Assembly: GCA_016758965.1 (NCBI GenBank)
Contig: JAEPRB010000349.1
Location: forward strand, 1-28,314
DNA from: Circinella minor
Taxonomy: Eukaryota; Mucoromycota; Mucoromycetes; Mucorales; Lichtheimiaceae
Direction of reading: 5' to 3'
DNA length: 28,314 nucleotides
In this document: positions 12,089-22,212 of the stretch, one piece after another
How positions within the stretch are numbered: position 1 is the first letter of the stretch
Layout: the number at the start of each line of letters is the position of its first letter
Made by a program: the position numbers and the translations under genes
The notes under the pieces: generated by a model
What the model was told of the DNA's origin: nothing
Databases searched by the model: none
What the model saw: the letters and a program-made list of their open reading frames with translations, nothing else

Positions 12089-12108
12089 GTAATACCAAGA
12101 GGTATTAC
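12089..12108. promoter_or_regulatory. Perfect dyad upstream of SDR1
   Basis: GTAATACC and GGTATTAC form 8-bp perfect inverted arms with a 4-nt spacer (AAGA), about 140 bp upstream of the SDR1 start. This is the layout of a dimeric regulator site. Function is inferred only. Confidence 0.5.
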
Positions 12109-12141
12109 GAATATTCTGAATTGATTCTAAAAACTTACTAT

Positions 12142-12193
12142 AAAAATCTTGAATAACTATGTAACCTTGCATTTATGGTTACTCAAGATTTTT
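12142..12193. promoter_or_regulatory. Long interrupted inverted repeat upstream of SDR1
   Basis: AAAAATCTTGA (12142-12152) pairs perfectly with TCAAGATTTTT (12183-12193), and GTAACC (12161-12166) pairs with GGTTAC (12177-12182). The right arm is a continuous 17 nt, while the left arm is split by eight extra bases (ATAACTAT). The element lies about 190-240 bp upstream of SDR1. It could be a cruciform or operator, or the remnant of a small insertion. Confidence 0.55.
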
Positions 12194-13739
12194 CTTTACA
12201 TCAAAGAAGAAGGGAAACAAACGACTCTTTAAAAGAAGAAAAAAAAATTCTTGTGTAATCTAATATTCATTTATATATGTCTTATTAGAATAAGCAAAAT
12301 TAGTTTGATATGTACTACGTATAAATTATAAATATTATTATATATTAGTAACTTGTCTTGTCGTATTACCATTAGAATTTTTGTTGACAAAAAAAAAAAA
12401 AGCATCATTTTCAATTATCACACTTTTTTTTTTTTTTTTATATATACCAATGATCAAGTAACATAAGTTACACATTGAAAAAATATAGAACGAACGAACA
12501 AGGTGTTTACTTTATTGGAAAAAAAATAATCTTTGTAACACCATGTTCAGTATATTCCCCTCCTTCTAATAATAATGTTAACAAAACAATTAAAAGAGAA
12601 ATATATATATATATATATATATAAGTCAATAAACTTGTTATAGAACGGTTTTAACTAATGTATATAATAGAACACATAGTAAACAAAAAAAAAAACAATA
12701 AATCAATATTATTTTTTTTCGTATAGAAAATAAACTATAATTCATAAGAATCTCGTGTAAAATCTTTATAAATGAGAAAACCAGAACAAACATAATTATT
12801 TTTCTTTTTTTTGTCAAATATCGCACAGATCACCAACTCAGATTCTTTTTTTTTTTTATCAACATCATTCTTAACGGAACAGTTATCCGAGAGAAACATG
12901 TGTAATCTTTCCCATTTTTGCTAAAATATTATTCTGTGTTTTGTGTACGTACGTTGGATTCTTTTTTTTTTCGCACTCTGACTTGTATGTAAGGAAAGAT
13001 ATAGTTTGATCATATATATATTATAGAATACGTATAAATAGTGTTTAATAAATTATCAGACAAATTGTATATATTTATATGATGTGTTAAAATAAATACA
13101 TATACATCCATAGTTGTTATATGTAAAAAAAAAAAAAAAAAAGGAAAAGTTAGAAATGGAAACCGAGTAAAATAATTTTTTTATATCTGGTAGTTTAAGC
13201 CCTGACATGTTGTACCACATGTAAACTCCCTTTATTTAAAAGAAAAAAGATACTTTTTGTCCTACGTACACATTGAACAAAGTGCATTAGTAAAAATTAT
13301 TTCGCGAACCACTCAACTATTATACTAATAAAAACAGATGTAGATTCTACTCAAATTATGTATCAAATAACTATCACTTTTTTTTTTTTTTTTTTACGAC
13401 AACGATCAATTATATAAACAGTGATTATATGTTCTACAGTGGGTATCTAAAATAGCATATTTCAATCTGGCTGCATAATTTATATTTTTAATATCGAACG
13501 AAAATAATCATAATTGTTGTTCACTATTTAGATCATTTACACTTCTATAATAAAATATTCTTTTAAATGTGAGGAAAAACAATCTAAAGAAACATAAAAT
13601 TTCTTTTCTCTTTATTATTAATGTAAGAAAAATGGAGTCAGTGTATTTTGAACCTGTTTTTTGTATGCATATAAAAATAAAGAATCTCTTCTTCTCTGGT
13701 GCTGGATCCCAAAAATTAAGGTTCTCTCTTTTTTTCATT

Positions 13740-16330
13740 ATGACTATTCGAAAACCTTGTAAACGTAATATAGTAGGAAAATACACTTTTTGCCTAATGA
13801 TAAATAATGAGTTTATAATTAAATATTTTATAATTTAGGTTGTCAAGCAACCAGAAAAAAATGCACATGGCCACAACAACAGCAACACAATACGACCCGA
13901 ACCAACAATAGTAACAGTAATGTTTCATGTATACGATGTGCGAAATCACGTTTTCAATGTATACCTTCTGATACTACAAATAAACTTCATTTTAATTTTG
14001 AACCAGAAGGAACGATTGATGGTCAACCAGAATTACACCAATGGCAACGCCAACTTGATGACATTGAAATTAATTTTAAAAAAATGAAGGACACTGTACA
14101 AGACTTGTTATTACCTCCAACACCAAACAAGAACACTATGAGCCATCATAGTAACAAACTAGAATGGAACTTGATTATTAGTCCTAATGGATATGTTCGT
14201 TTGGGAACAATAATTAAAAGCCTCGATGAGTTGCTTTTATATAGTCAAGCCTCGATGCGATATCTTTCTCCATTCAGTGGTATTTTTGAAACCGAACATA
14301 TTCGACTTGAAAATTCAACAGCCAGTATCGCCATTACTTCCATGAGTTATCTATTTCGTGTAGTGAATAATAAACTTGTTGCACAGAATTATCAACATTG
14401 TATTGCATCTAATAAATCAACATGGAAAGCAATAGAAACAACAACAGCCATGGGGAGTAATAACTACTATGATATGACTACTATTAATAATTCCCATCAT
14501 CATGATGACAACTTTTATAAAACTCAAATGGAAAAACTAATTCATTTATATTTAGAACATATCAACCCACTATTTGGATTATTGCATGAGCCTACTTTTA
14601 GAACGTATTACAAAAGCTTTGGTAATCCATTAGATTGTCCTATTGCACTTTCTCTTTGTGTCGAAACGGCTATTATGTTACGTAGTTGTGCCAACCTTTC
14701 TTCCATCGAAAGTCGACATTTGGCAGATTATTTTTATTATAAATCCAAGGATATTCTTACGGATATATTTGATGATCCCAAACGACCTCTTGAAACGGTC
14801 ATGACCATTACATTTTTATTATCCTATCTTTTTAATGTACGAATGAATTGTATCGAAGCACGATTATATGTCACGATATCCTTGTTATTATGTAATGAAT
14901 TAGAGAAACAATTTAATCAATATAATAATGATGACGATAATGATTGTCAATGTAAAAATTGTCAGCAAGAACAACAACAACAACAACAACATCCATACCA
15001 CAATCACCATGACAATAATAAAAATAAAAATGAAATGATGATGGATCCAATGGTTGGAAAAGTTATGTTTCAAAGACATCGACTTGAAACAATGATTAGT
15101 CAACGACTCATTGAATTATATTTATATGGTCAAGTTGATTTTTTTAATACTGTCATAGCAACAAATATTCAAATTTTGGAGGATGAACCTCAAAGTGTGA
15201 ATGAACACTATACTGTTCATAATGCTATACTTGAACTTTTTAAAACACGATATATGAGTACCCTATTGGTTAGTAAATAAGCCATTTATTTTAGATATAT
15301 GTATAAATGGATTTTTATAACTAAATGTAGTCATTCATCATAGTAGTGCTAATATCCAATGAACAACTTTTTTTTCTTTATTTGCATCATATCAAATGAT
15401 GTTGTATGTGTGTATGTGTGTGTTTTGCAATAGAAACAAGTCAACCAGGTAATGCACGGCGAAAGTAGTGATTTACGATTAGATTTTATCTTACTATTTG
15501 AAACTGTTGTTCGAGAATGGTGGACCCAACTTTCACCTGAATTACGTTTCTGTGATGATCCATATAAAGTAGACAAAACTTATATGCTTACTATTCAGCC
15601 ACAAAATTCAATGCAAATTGCTTCATTTGCCACTTTACATTTATGGACTGCTGTTATTCATTCATCCATTTTAAAAGCACGTATATCCAGTTCAAGTCAT
15701 GATTTAATACATTTACTTCAAGAAAAAGCAGCATTGACAGCTTGGAAATCATGTCAAATGACTGTATATGCACTTGATAAAAGTTGTCAAATATATGGAA
15801 ATAATATCATGTCAACGTCTTGTAAGTGTCTTACACATATATATACATACAATATAAAATTAAATAGTACGTAAATGAATATTTTTTTTTTTTAAAAAAA
15901 AAGAAATAATATATTTAATTAAATATATTTGTACCTATATTCATAATAATTAATAGTGATTCACTTTGATTACTTGCGTCTAATGTATGCACTATCGAGT
16001 GTTATTACCTATGGTAATTTACAGATTGATCCAGAGGATATGCAAGATATACTTGGAAAATGTGATACTATTCAACAAAATTATATCCCAAATGACCATC
16101 GAGTTCCTTTAGGACATTCCAAGCTAGAAGAATTTATGACATCCATTTCTAATACTTCTACTCGTAGTAATCATACCTATGAACAACAAGAAGGAAGTCA
16201 TCCAGAGAAACCATTAAATGTCTATTATGAATATCCTCTACCTGGACTAGCATTACTCTCTGATCTTTGTTCGACCGCTTTTCATCAATTGGAAAAACTA
16301 TATTATAACTCTAATAATTCTAATATTTAA
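13740..16330 (+). CDS. Zn2Cys6 fungal transcription factor
   Basis: Four exons: 13740-13764, 13839-15268, 15434-15821, 15957-16330; 738 residues. The first exon encodes only MTIRKPCK plus one base, and splicing joins it so that the zinc cluster reads PCKRCQATRKKC, then CIRCAKSRFQC. The six cysteines are 7, 10, 17, 39, 42 and 49. A coiled-coil-like segment (LHQWQRQLDDIE...) follows, and the middle part fits the fungal-specific regulatory domain (FGLLHEPTFRTYY, then LADYFYYKSKDIL). A C/H/Q/N-rich insert lies at about 14938-15030. It is divergent from SDR1 and convergent with SDR2, so it is a candidate regulator of both, by position only. The ATG choice rests on the intact CxxC spacing created by the first intron. 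Confidence 0.88.
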
Positions 16331-16669
16331 CTAAAAAAAAAAATAAGCAATTGTATACCCATAGTGAAAATAAAAATAAAAATATACTTTTATCGTGATC
16401 GTTTTTTTTTTTTTTTTTTTTTTTCGTTTTCTCGGTATAATGCTGTACAAAAAAATATTATGATTTTTATTTCGAATAATATAACATTTACACAATGCTA
16501 ATAAAACAAAAGCAAAAACTCGGTTAATAATAATTCATTTTGCTGTTATAGAAACACATTTTATTCTTTCTATATAAATACAATTTTAATATATATTTCA
16601 AAATATCTTTAATTACTATTAGTGTCAATTTTATTATTATTATTATTACGTACGTATTTCTACGTATTT
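16331..16669. other. Convergent 3' space between the regulator and SDR2
   Basis: The space is AT-rich with a T-run of about 24 (16401-16424), an ATT array (about 16629-16645), and TACGTACGTA at 16647-16656 just past the SDR2 stop codon. It probably contains both 3' ends. No gene. Confidence 0.6.
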
Positions 16670-17478
16670 TTAAATTTCGGCTTCTGTCTTTGTAGAATTA
16701 TCGTATTTCTCTAATGATTTCTGTAATACACTCTTGTAATAATCAATGTTTTCTCCTACTACTTTCATATAAAGTTCTGTCAATTCAGGTGATCCATTCT
16801 CGGCTATTTTATATTTTGAAAAAAAAAAAAAAAAAACAAAATGTTATTAAATTATTAAACGTATTCATTTTGTCTCTACGTATATTATATCTTACCAATT
16901 AAATCAGGACGAGGTTGAATCCGAATCACATCACCAGGAAGGGCTAAAACCGTTTGACCTAGGAAAGTATAAATAAATATATATACGTATATATATAATG
17001 AATACTCAAGAATTCAGTTTTTTTCTTTCTTTCTTTTGATATATATATTACCATGGAGAGATTCATCTTCAATACATTTTAAAGCTGCTTTTACAACCGT
17101 ATCTATATTTGTCATTGGAATAAGAGATGCTCCTCCTGCACTACCAAACAATGGAAGATTACACATATCATCAAGTAATGCATTACCGAAATTGGTGGCA
17201 ACACCACCTGGACACTTTTATAAAATATATATATATATATATATAATTCACTATTATTAGTTGGATGTTTGAATTATAATAAATAAATGTATGTATTTAT
17301 ATAGATACAACATTGCTTAAATATATATAACTTACAATTGCATTGATACGAATATTTGCAATTTGAGGTAAAAAATCCATCGATCTTGTCCAACCAATAA
17401 CAGCATGTTTGGAAGCACAATAAGCTGCAAGATTACTATTTTTAGAGAAAAGGTGAGTGTCGGTACGTATATATATTA

Positions 17479-17546
<68 letters not shown>

Positions 17547-18407
17547 GAAAAGAAGGCAACGAAAATTTACAAATCTGGATCAAAACCTGCTGTCGATGCA
17601 GTCGTTAGAATTACACCTCCACCTCTTTTTGCAAGATGTAGAATGGCTACCTTGGTACCTATATATCAATATATATATATATATATATATATATGTACTA
17701 AGTTATTAATGATATAAAAAAAAGTACGTAGTATATATACAACAATGTAAATAATCTGTTATATCATTCCACACCTTTAATAACACCCATTGTATTAACA
17801 TTCATTGCAAACTCATCTTGTTCATCTATATGTTAATATAATATTTACAAGTTAGTAAAACATTGCTTATCTGTGAAAAAAAGAAAAAATAATAATAATT
17901 TTTTTTTACCATCCAAATCTTGAAGAGCAGAAATATATCCACCTTTTGCAGTACCCGCATTAAGATGTACGATCTAGAAAGATTGATATTTTACAGTAGT
18001 ACATGTTTAAAGATCAATAAAGAGGTATCTATTACAAATATTACTGTAAAATATAAAACTTACATCAACACCACCAAATTCTTTTTCTGTACGTTGAAAT
18101 AAAGCAATATATTCTTTATATTTTGTTACATTGGTTTTTTGAAAAATAGCAACATGAGATCCAATTCTATATGTTTTATAATAAGGATTTGTACATAGTT
18201 CAAGTAAAAAAACAAAACAAAAATTCATACATACTTGTCATTAATTTCTTGTGCAGTTGCTTCACCCGCATCTTCTGCAACATCAGCAATAACCACTTTA
18301 GCACCACGTTCAGCAAGTGCCATTGCAGTAGCTTTACCAATACCAGAAGCAGCACCTGTCACTACAGCCACTTTTCCATTCAAACTATTTATTTTTTGTA
18401 CATTCAT
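16670..18407 (-). CDS. Short-chain dehydrogenase/reductase SDR2 (paralogue of SDR1)
   Basis: Nine exons: 18407-18235, 18166-18064, 17973-17910, 17825-17775, 17658-17571, 17435-17336, 17214-17052, 16958-16896, 16803-16670; 312 residues. The SDR signature is complete: TGAASGIG (17-24), Asp42 (NAD preference), LNAGT, Ser152, Tyr165, Lys169, CPGG. Exons 1-6 and 8 have exactly the same lengths as in SDR1, and all eight intron phases agree (2,0,1,1,2,0,1,1), so the two genes arose by duplication. Exon 7 is 9 bp longer, coding for the GSAGGASLIP stretch, in the region expected to shape the substrate pocket. Residues around Ser152 differ from SDR1 (TTASTAG against SMGSMGS), suggesting a different substrate. 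Start chosen at MNVQKIN, parallel to SDR1; the longer upstream frame is translated homopolymer. Confidence 0.92.
17489..17542. repeat. AG dinucleotide microsatellite in SDR2 intron 5
   Basis: Uninterrupted AG repeat of about 27 units. On the sense strand of SDR2 it is a CT tract inside intron 5 (17436-17570), upstream of the acceptor but separated from it by about 50 nt. SDR1 lacks it at the equivalent intron. It is probably length-polymorphic. Confidence 0.9.
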
Positions 18408-18786
18408 TTCTATATACGTATAAAAGAAAAAGGATGGTCTATTTTTTTTTTTTTTTTTGGTTACAAAAATATTAGTAAAAAAAAAAAAAAAAAAAAGGGG
18501 AGGGGGGAGGACAAAGAAGAAAAGAAAAGTATTCCATTTTAATAATTTAGCTTTTGTCAAAAAGTTGTACCTACGACAAACTTTCTTTTATTTATAGGAC
18601 TTTTTATGTATATAAATTTGTCTTGCTGTGTTACCTATTACAAATGTTATATGTACAAATGATGCTTTTTTTTTCTTACCAATATAGTTACACAGTATCG
18701 AAGAAAAAAACTTTAAAAAAAAAGTGTTTGGTTTTCGGATGCTTCTCAATCTTATTTTGGAGAAAGACCTTTTCAGCCATCTTCTT

Positions 18787-18823
<37 letters not shown>

Positions 18824-19535
18824 AAATAGATTGAAATTTGAAACAGTATACAAACTAGGTTCTCTTTTCTCAGTCTCATAAATTGCACAGCCTTTTATTA
18901 TTAAGGTTATAATTATCCATGTATATTATAGAATACCCAATCATGTATAGTTAATTGAAGATGGTCCAGGTGGGACTTATTTGGTTGAGAAAAAAACATT
19001 TATTATACAAATACGTATATAGAAAATCGGATGATATCAATAAAACACGAAACACATTACAAGGAACAACTAGGTATTTGTCAAGCTCAAGTATGTCAAT
19101 AACAATAAAATGTGTAATCTTCTTCATATGTTATAGTTTTATAAAAAAAAAATTGACAACTAAATAATAACAGCAGTTTGCCCAATTATTAAAAATCAAC
19201 ACATAAATCATTCATCACGCCATTTATAAGTAGTTTACGTACTAAACTTTTTTAAAAGAAATTATTAACTTTGGTGTGTTTCATCATGGATTATTCTCAA
19301 TCTTTAAAAATAACAATATCCTTTTCAAAATCAGTTTTAAGTTTATTTAATTTAGAGAGAATATAAGATTCCAAATATGTCTCAATTTTGACAGTGTCGT
19401 TGTAAAAAGATATGTGCCGGTATATAAAGTAGAGTAATAATATGGAAATAAAATACATATATGCATAATAATAATATGATAGATTATAGTTTATTTCGAA
19501 CAAAAACTAAAATAGCATTGATATTTATCTAACAA
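18408..19535. promoter_or_regulatory. Upstream region of SDR2, low complexity
   Basis: It holds poly-T and poly-A tracts, a G-rich patch (about 18497-18510), an uninterrupted T33 run (18790-18822), GGTTAC at 18459-18464, a block at 18616-18640 resembling 12351-12375 upstream of SDR1, and TGTGTAATCT at 19111. A leftward open frame at 19297-19503 is AT-driven and unconvincing. No gene recognised. Confidence 0.5.
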
Positions 19536-20104
19536 TTATATTTCTTGGTAATTATAATGTATAAAGATATCTTGTTTCTTGACATTGTAAATTCTTATTG
19601 GTTGGATATTACACCCACATTCATCTTTTTGAGCTTCATATCCTTCTGTGCTATCTGACCTCGAATTGATTTCATCCTCTTCAGAAAATTGCACGGTTTG
19701 AAGCTCATGTATATGTTTTGTCTCCAAAACAGTGTTGAATTTTGTATAGTTAGTTAAGACCAGCCGTTTTAAAGATAAATCGGCTGCTAATAATCTGGCA
19801 AATGAGGCGGCGTGATTTTCTTCTTTCGGTATTGTGTATGAGCCTTTTGTATACGTAATGGTATGTTCCTCTGAAATACATTCAGAGGCAAATATCACCC
19901 GTTTCAGATCTTTCCATTGAAATTGGCAAGTTATGGACTTTGAATCTTTTCATAATTCTCTAACACCACCAAGTTGATTTGTCCTCCATTTCCTACTAAG
20001 GAGCGGATTTTGTAGTTCTTTTTCCTTGAACAAAAATCGGCTTTTAACGCAGGATTTTTGTTCATTTGATAAGCACTGGAAGTTAAATTTGACCACGAAA
20101 AATT
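19536..20104 (-). pseudogene. Decayed open frame with one internal TGA
   Basis: Read leftward, one frame is open over about 185 codons apart from a single TGA near 19950. It has coding-like composition before the stop (LSNEQKSCVKSRFLF, NPLLSRKWRTNQLGGVREL) and after it (QFQWKDLKRVIFASE, RLLAADLSLKRLVLTNYTKF). There is no good start Met and no splice sites that remove the TGA. I do not recognise a domain. It lies in a zone of transposon debris and may be a mobile-element-associated gene, which is inference. TGG to TGA is one simple explanation of the stop. Confidence 0.5.
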
Positions 20105-20332
20105 AAAATGAGCTATCTTTTTTGAAAGTGAGCCATCTAATTTTGACCTTGGATTGTGTCAAAAGAGAATATGAGCTATCAAATTATAAAAAATAAAAAT
20201 AAGATCCAAATAAAACATAGAAATATATTTGTTATTTATATTTTATTAATTTCAAAGATATACTGTAACTATATTAGAGTAAATGTATTTTTTATAATCT
20301 TTTTTTTTTTTTTTAGCTTACCTCACAATTGT

Positions 20333-20592
20333 ACCCCAGCAGCGGTGCTAAAATACCTTTTTTTTTTTTTTTTTTTTGTAAAATAAAACCCGCAATGTAT
20401 CTCCAGCAGTGGTTGTAAACGGGGTGGAAAAATGGATCGATTGAAAAAAAAAATGACAATCGTTTGTAAAGTACATACCCGCACTCAGGGGATGTAAAAA
20501 AAATTCCCCATCTTTTACTTCATGGAGAAATATCATCGGGGGTTGCTATTTTGATTCTAAAATAGAAACGATTATACCTCCACTGCTAGGGT
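20333..20592. mobile_element. MITE-like element with imperfect terminal inverted repeats
   Basis: The 22-nt ends 20333-20354 (ACCCCAGCAGCGG...) and 20571-20592 (reverse complement ACCCTAGCAGTGG...) agree at 17 positions. The element is about 260 bp, has no coding capacity I can support, and contains a third related direct copy at about 20401-20420 (TCTCCAGCAGTGG...), so it may be a nested or composite insertion. I could not identify a clear target-site duplication. It lies between two leftward coding-like fragments and may have interrupted one gene. Confidence 0.4.
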
Positions 20593-20649
20593 TGCCTATA
20601 AGTATTTCATTTTATCAATATGGTTCATTTCTTGAAATTTAGACAACTC

Positions 20650-20925
20650 AGCTTTTTTTTTTTGGTAAGTACATTATTATCAAGTTCATTGATGAGGTGA
20701 GGTGTGTAGAATATCTTTTTAACGTGACTTGATGTACAACATATATCATCGGGTAACGTCTCCATTTTTTCTTTTTCATCGTCAGTACAATTCATGTCAC
20801 TTTTATTATATATTTTAAGCGTTTCTTCTACGTAAACGTCGCCTGAAGATTCTTCAAAATTGTTATATTGCCCTCATTTTAACTTGACCCATTCGCCACC
20901 TCCAAGTTTGAGATCAGTGGTAAAG
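20650..20925 (-). pseudogene. Coding-like remnant
   Basis: Leftward, one frame reads GGEWVKLK, then TGA, then NNFEESSGDVYVEETLKIYN and further acidic and basic residues to LINELDNNVL. Composition is coding-like, but there is no start, no domain I recognise, and an internal TGA. It may be the upstream part of the frame at 19536-20104, separated by the MITE-like element. Confidence is low. Confidence 0.35.
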
Positions 20926-21179
20926 AAAGTTGAGTATATGATCGAAAAGGTTTTGTAAATAAAATGATTTCTGTTTCTTTTTCATGAAGTTATATTCTAT
21001 TAAGATAATAGTTTTATAAAAAAAAAAAAGAAAAAGTATAGAATATAAATTGGGGGAGGGGAAAGAAAAAGAAAATGATGGGAAAAAAAAAGATGAACAA
21101 TAAAGATACATTTTATTCACCACTGACTTTGAAATAAGGGGCAATATCAAGGATTCTACTAATTCTTTCAATACTTCAA

Positions 21180-21725
21180 CAAACAGTGGAGGTAGTATTT
21201 TGCTCAGTTATGTACCTGGCTCAGTAATAAAACCAAAACAAAAAAATTTCAAACTTACTGATAACCATTCACAAATTCATCGAAAACTAAATGTTAAAGG
21301 ACGTTCGACCTATATGTATTATTAAAGAATGTAACAGACACGCTTTGTAGAGCATATGATTATTTGACAGTCAATCAGTCCATTATTTACCATCATACCA
21401 CTGAAAAGCATTTGCTTACTCTTACTCGCATCCAACCAAAGGTAGCTGGTAGTAACTCTGAGAATACTCTTGAAGCACACCAACAATGTGTTGGGTATAT
21501 TATCGAGAACAACATAGAATTCAATAAAAAATGTGTTTTTATTGGTCAAAGTGAATTCGTAATGAATATGGTACCTCCAGTTGCGTAATCCGGGCCAAAA
21601 AGGTGTTACCTTGCGCATTCTTGGATGCATTTCATAGTATGGCCTAATACTACTCGAGCCAATAATTAGTATCCTTATTCGATAATCATGTACCATGTAT
21701 TCACTTTTTAAGATTAGCATAATCG
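21180..21725 (+). pseudogene. Dead Tc1/IS630-type DDE transposase
   Basis: The longest open part (21364-21588) ends with NNIEFNKKCVFIGQSEFVMNM. In Tc1/IS630 transposases this is the second strand with the motif VFIDESGFN; here the catalytic Asp is Gly and the next Glu is Gln. Upstream, in other frames, come KPKQKNFKLTDNH and IKECNRHAL, matching the helix-turn-helix and linker parts. Downstream, a shifted frame reads GVTLRILGCIS, then a stop, then YGLILLEP, the usual continuation. Several frameshifts and stops plus loss of the catalytic residue mean it is inactive. I could not locate its terminal repeats. Confidence 0.7.
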
Positions 21726-21943
21726 ATACCTTTCTCCACTAACAATGATCACTTTTCTTTATAATATGTTAAAGTGTTCAATGTGTGATCAAAGTACTTT
21801 GTAAAAAAATATAATAAAATAAAAAAAAGAAATAATACCCTACGTACGTACATAGTAGAACGAAAAAAAAAAAGATGACACTAATATAATAGTACAAAAC
21901 GACAAAAAAAAATCAAATCAATATAAATATGAATAAAAATAGC

Positions 21944-22212
21944 TTATAGGTAGAAATCACTTTTAAAAGTCATAGCTTCGTCTTGTAGCTCATGATAGAC
22001 TCCAGAGCCAAGGTTTTGATTCTTAAACAAGACTTCTATTACATCCTCATATGAAATATTGTTGTAATATTGTTGAATGAGTCAAGCACAAGCAGTAAGC
22101 ACAAAAACACTTTGTATGAAAGATAGCGGTATAGTCTTCAAATGTAATTTTTTTGTTAGAATGAACTTATGTTGGAAAATCCTGCTTGTCGATGGATTCC
22201 GTAATAGCAAGC
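21944..22212 (-). pseudogene. Decayed open frame with one internal TGA
   Basis: Leftward, a frame of about 89 codons is broken only by one TGA near 22080. Before it reads RNPSTSRIFQHKFILTKK; after it, YEDVIEVLFKNQNLGSG and HELQDEAMTFKSDFYL, then TAA. No domain recognised and no start Met. It could be the C-terminal end of a mobile-element gene or of a degraded host gene. Confidence 0.4.

Larger units (their letters stand above)
11952..13739. promoter_or_regulatory. Divergent intergenic region between SDR1 and the regulator
   Basis: About 1.8 kb separates the start codons of SDR1 (leftward) and the Zn2Cys6 factor (rightward), so it should hold both promoters. It contains poly-T/poly-A tracts, a TA run (12602-12622), GTAACC/GGTTAC elements (12055, 12161, 12177), two strong dyads (listed separately), TACGTA palindromes (12946, 13263 and others) and the decamer TGTGTAATCT at 12252 and 12899. 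A weaker dyad, AGTTTA..ACATGT..ACATG..TAAACT, lies at about 13192-13227. No convincing gene. Confidence 0.55.

Noticed and set aside
14900..15103. Leftward hydrophobic open frame in the regulator gene
   Set aside because: It is the antisense of the Q/H/N-rich codons of the Zn2Cys6 factor.
18235..18423. Rightward open frame over SDR2 exon 1 (and the equivalent at 11779-11979 over SDR1)
   Set aside because: Antisense shadow of the Rossmann-fold exon; its presence in both paralogues follows from their shared codons.
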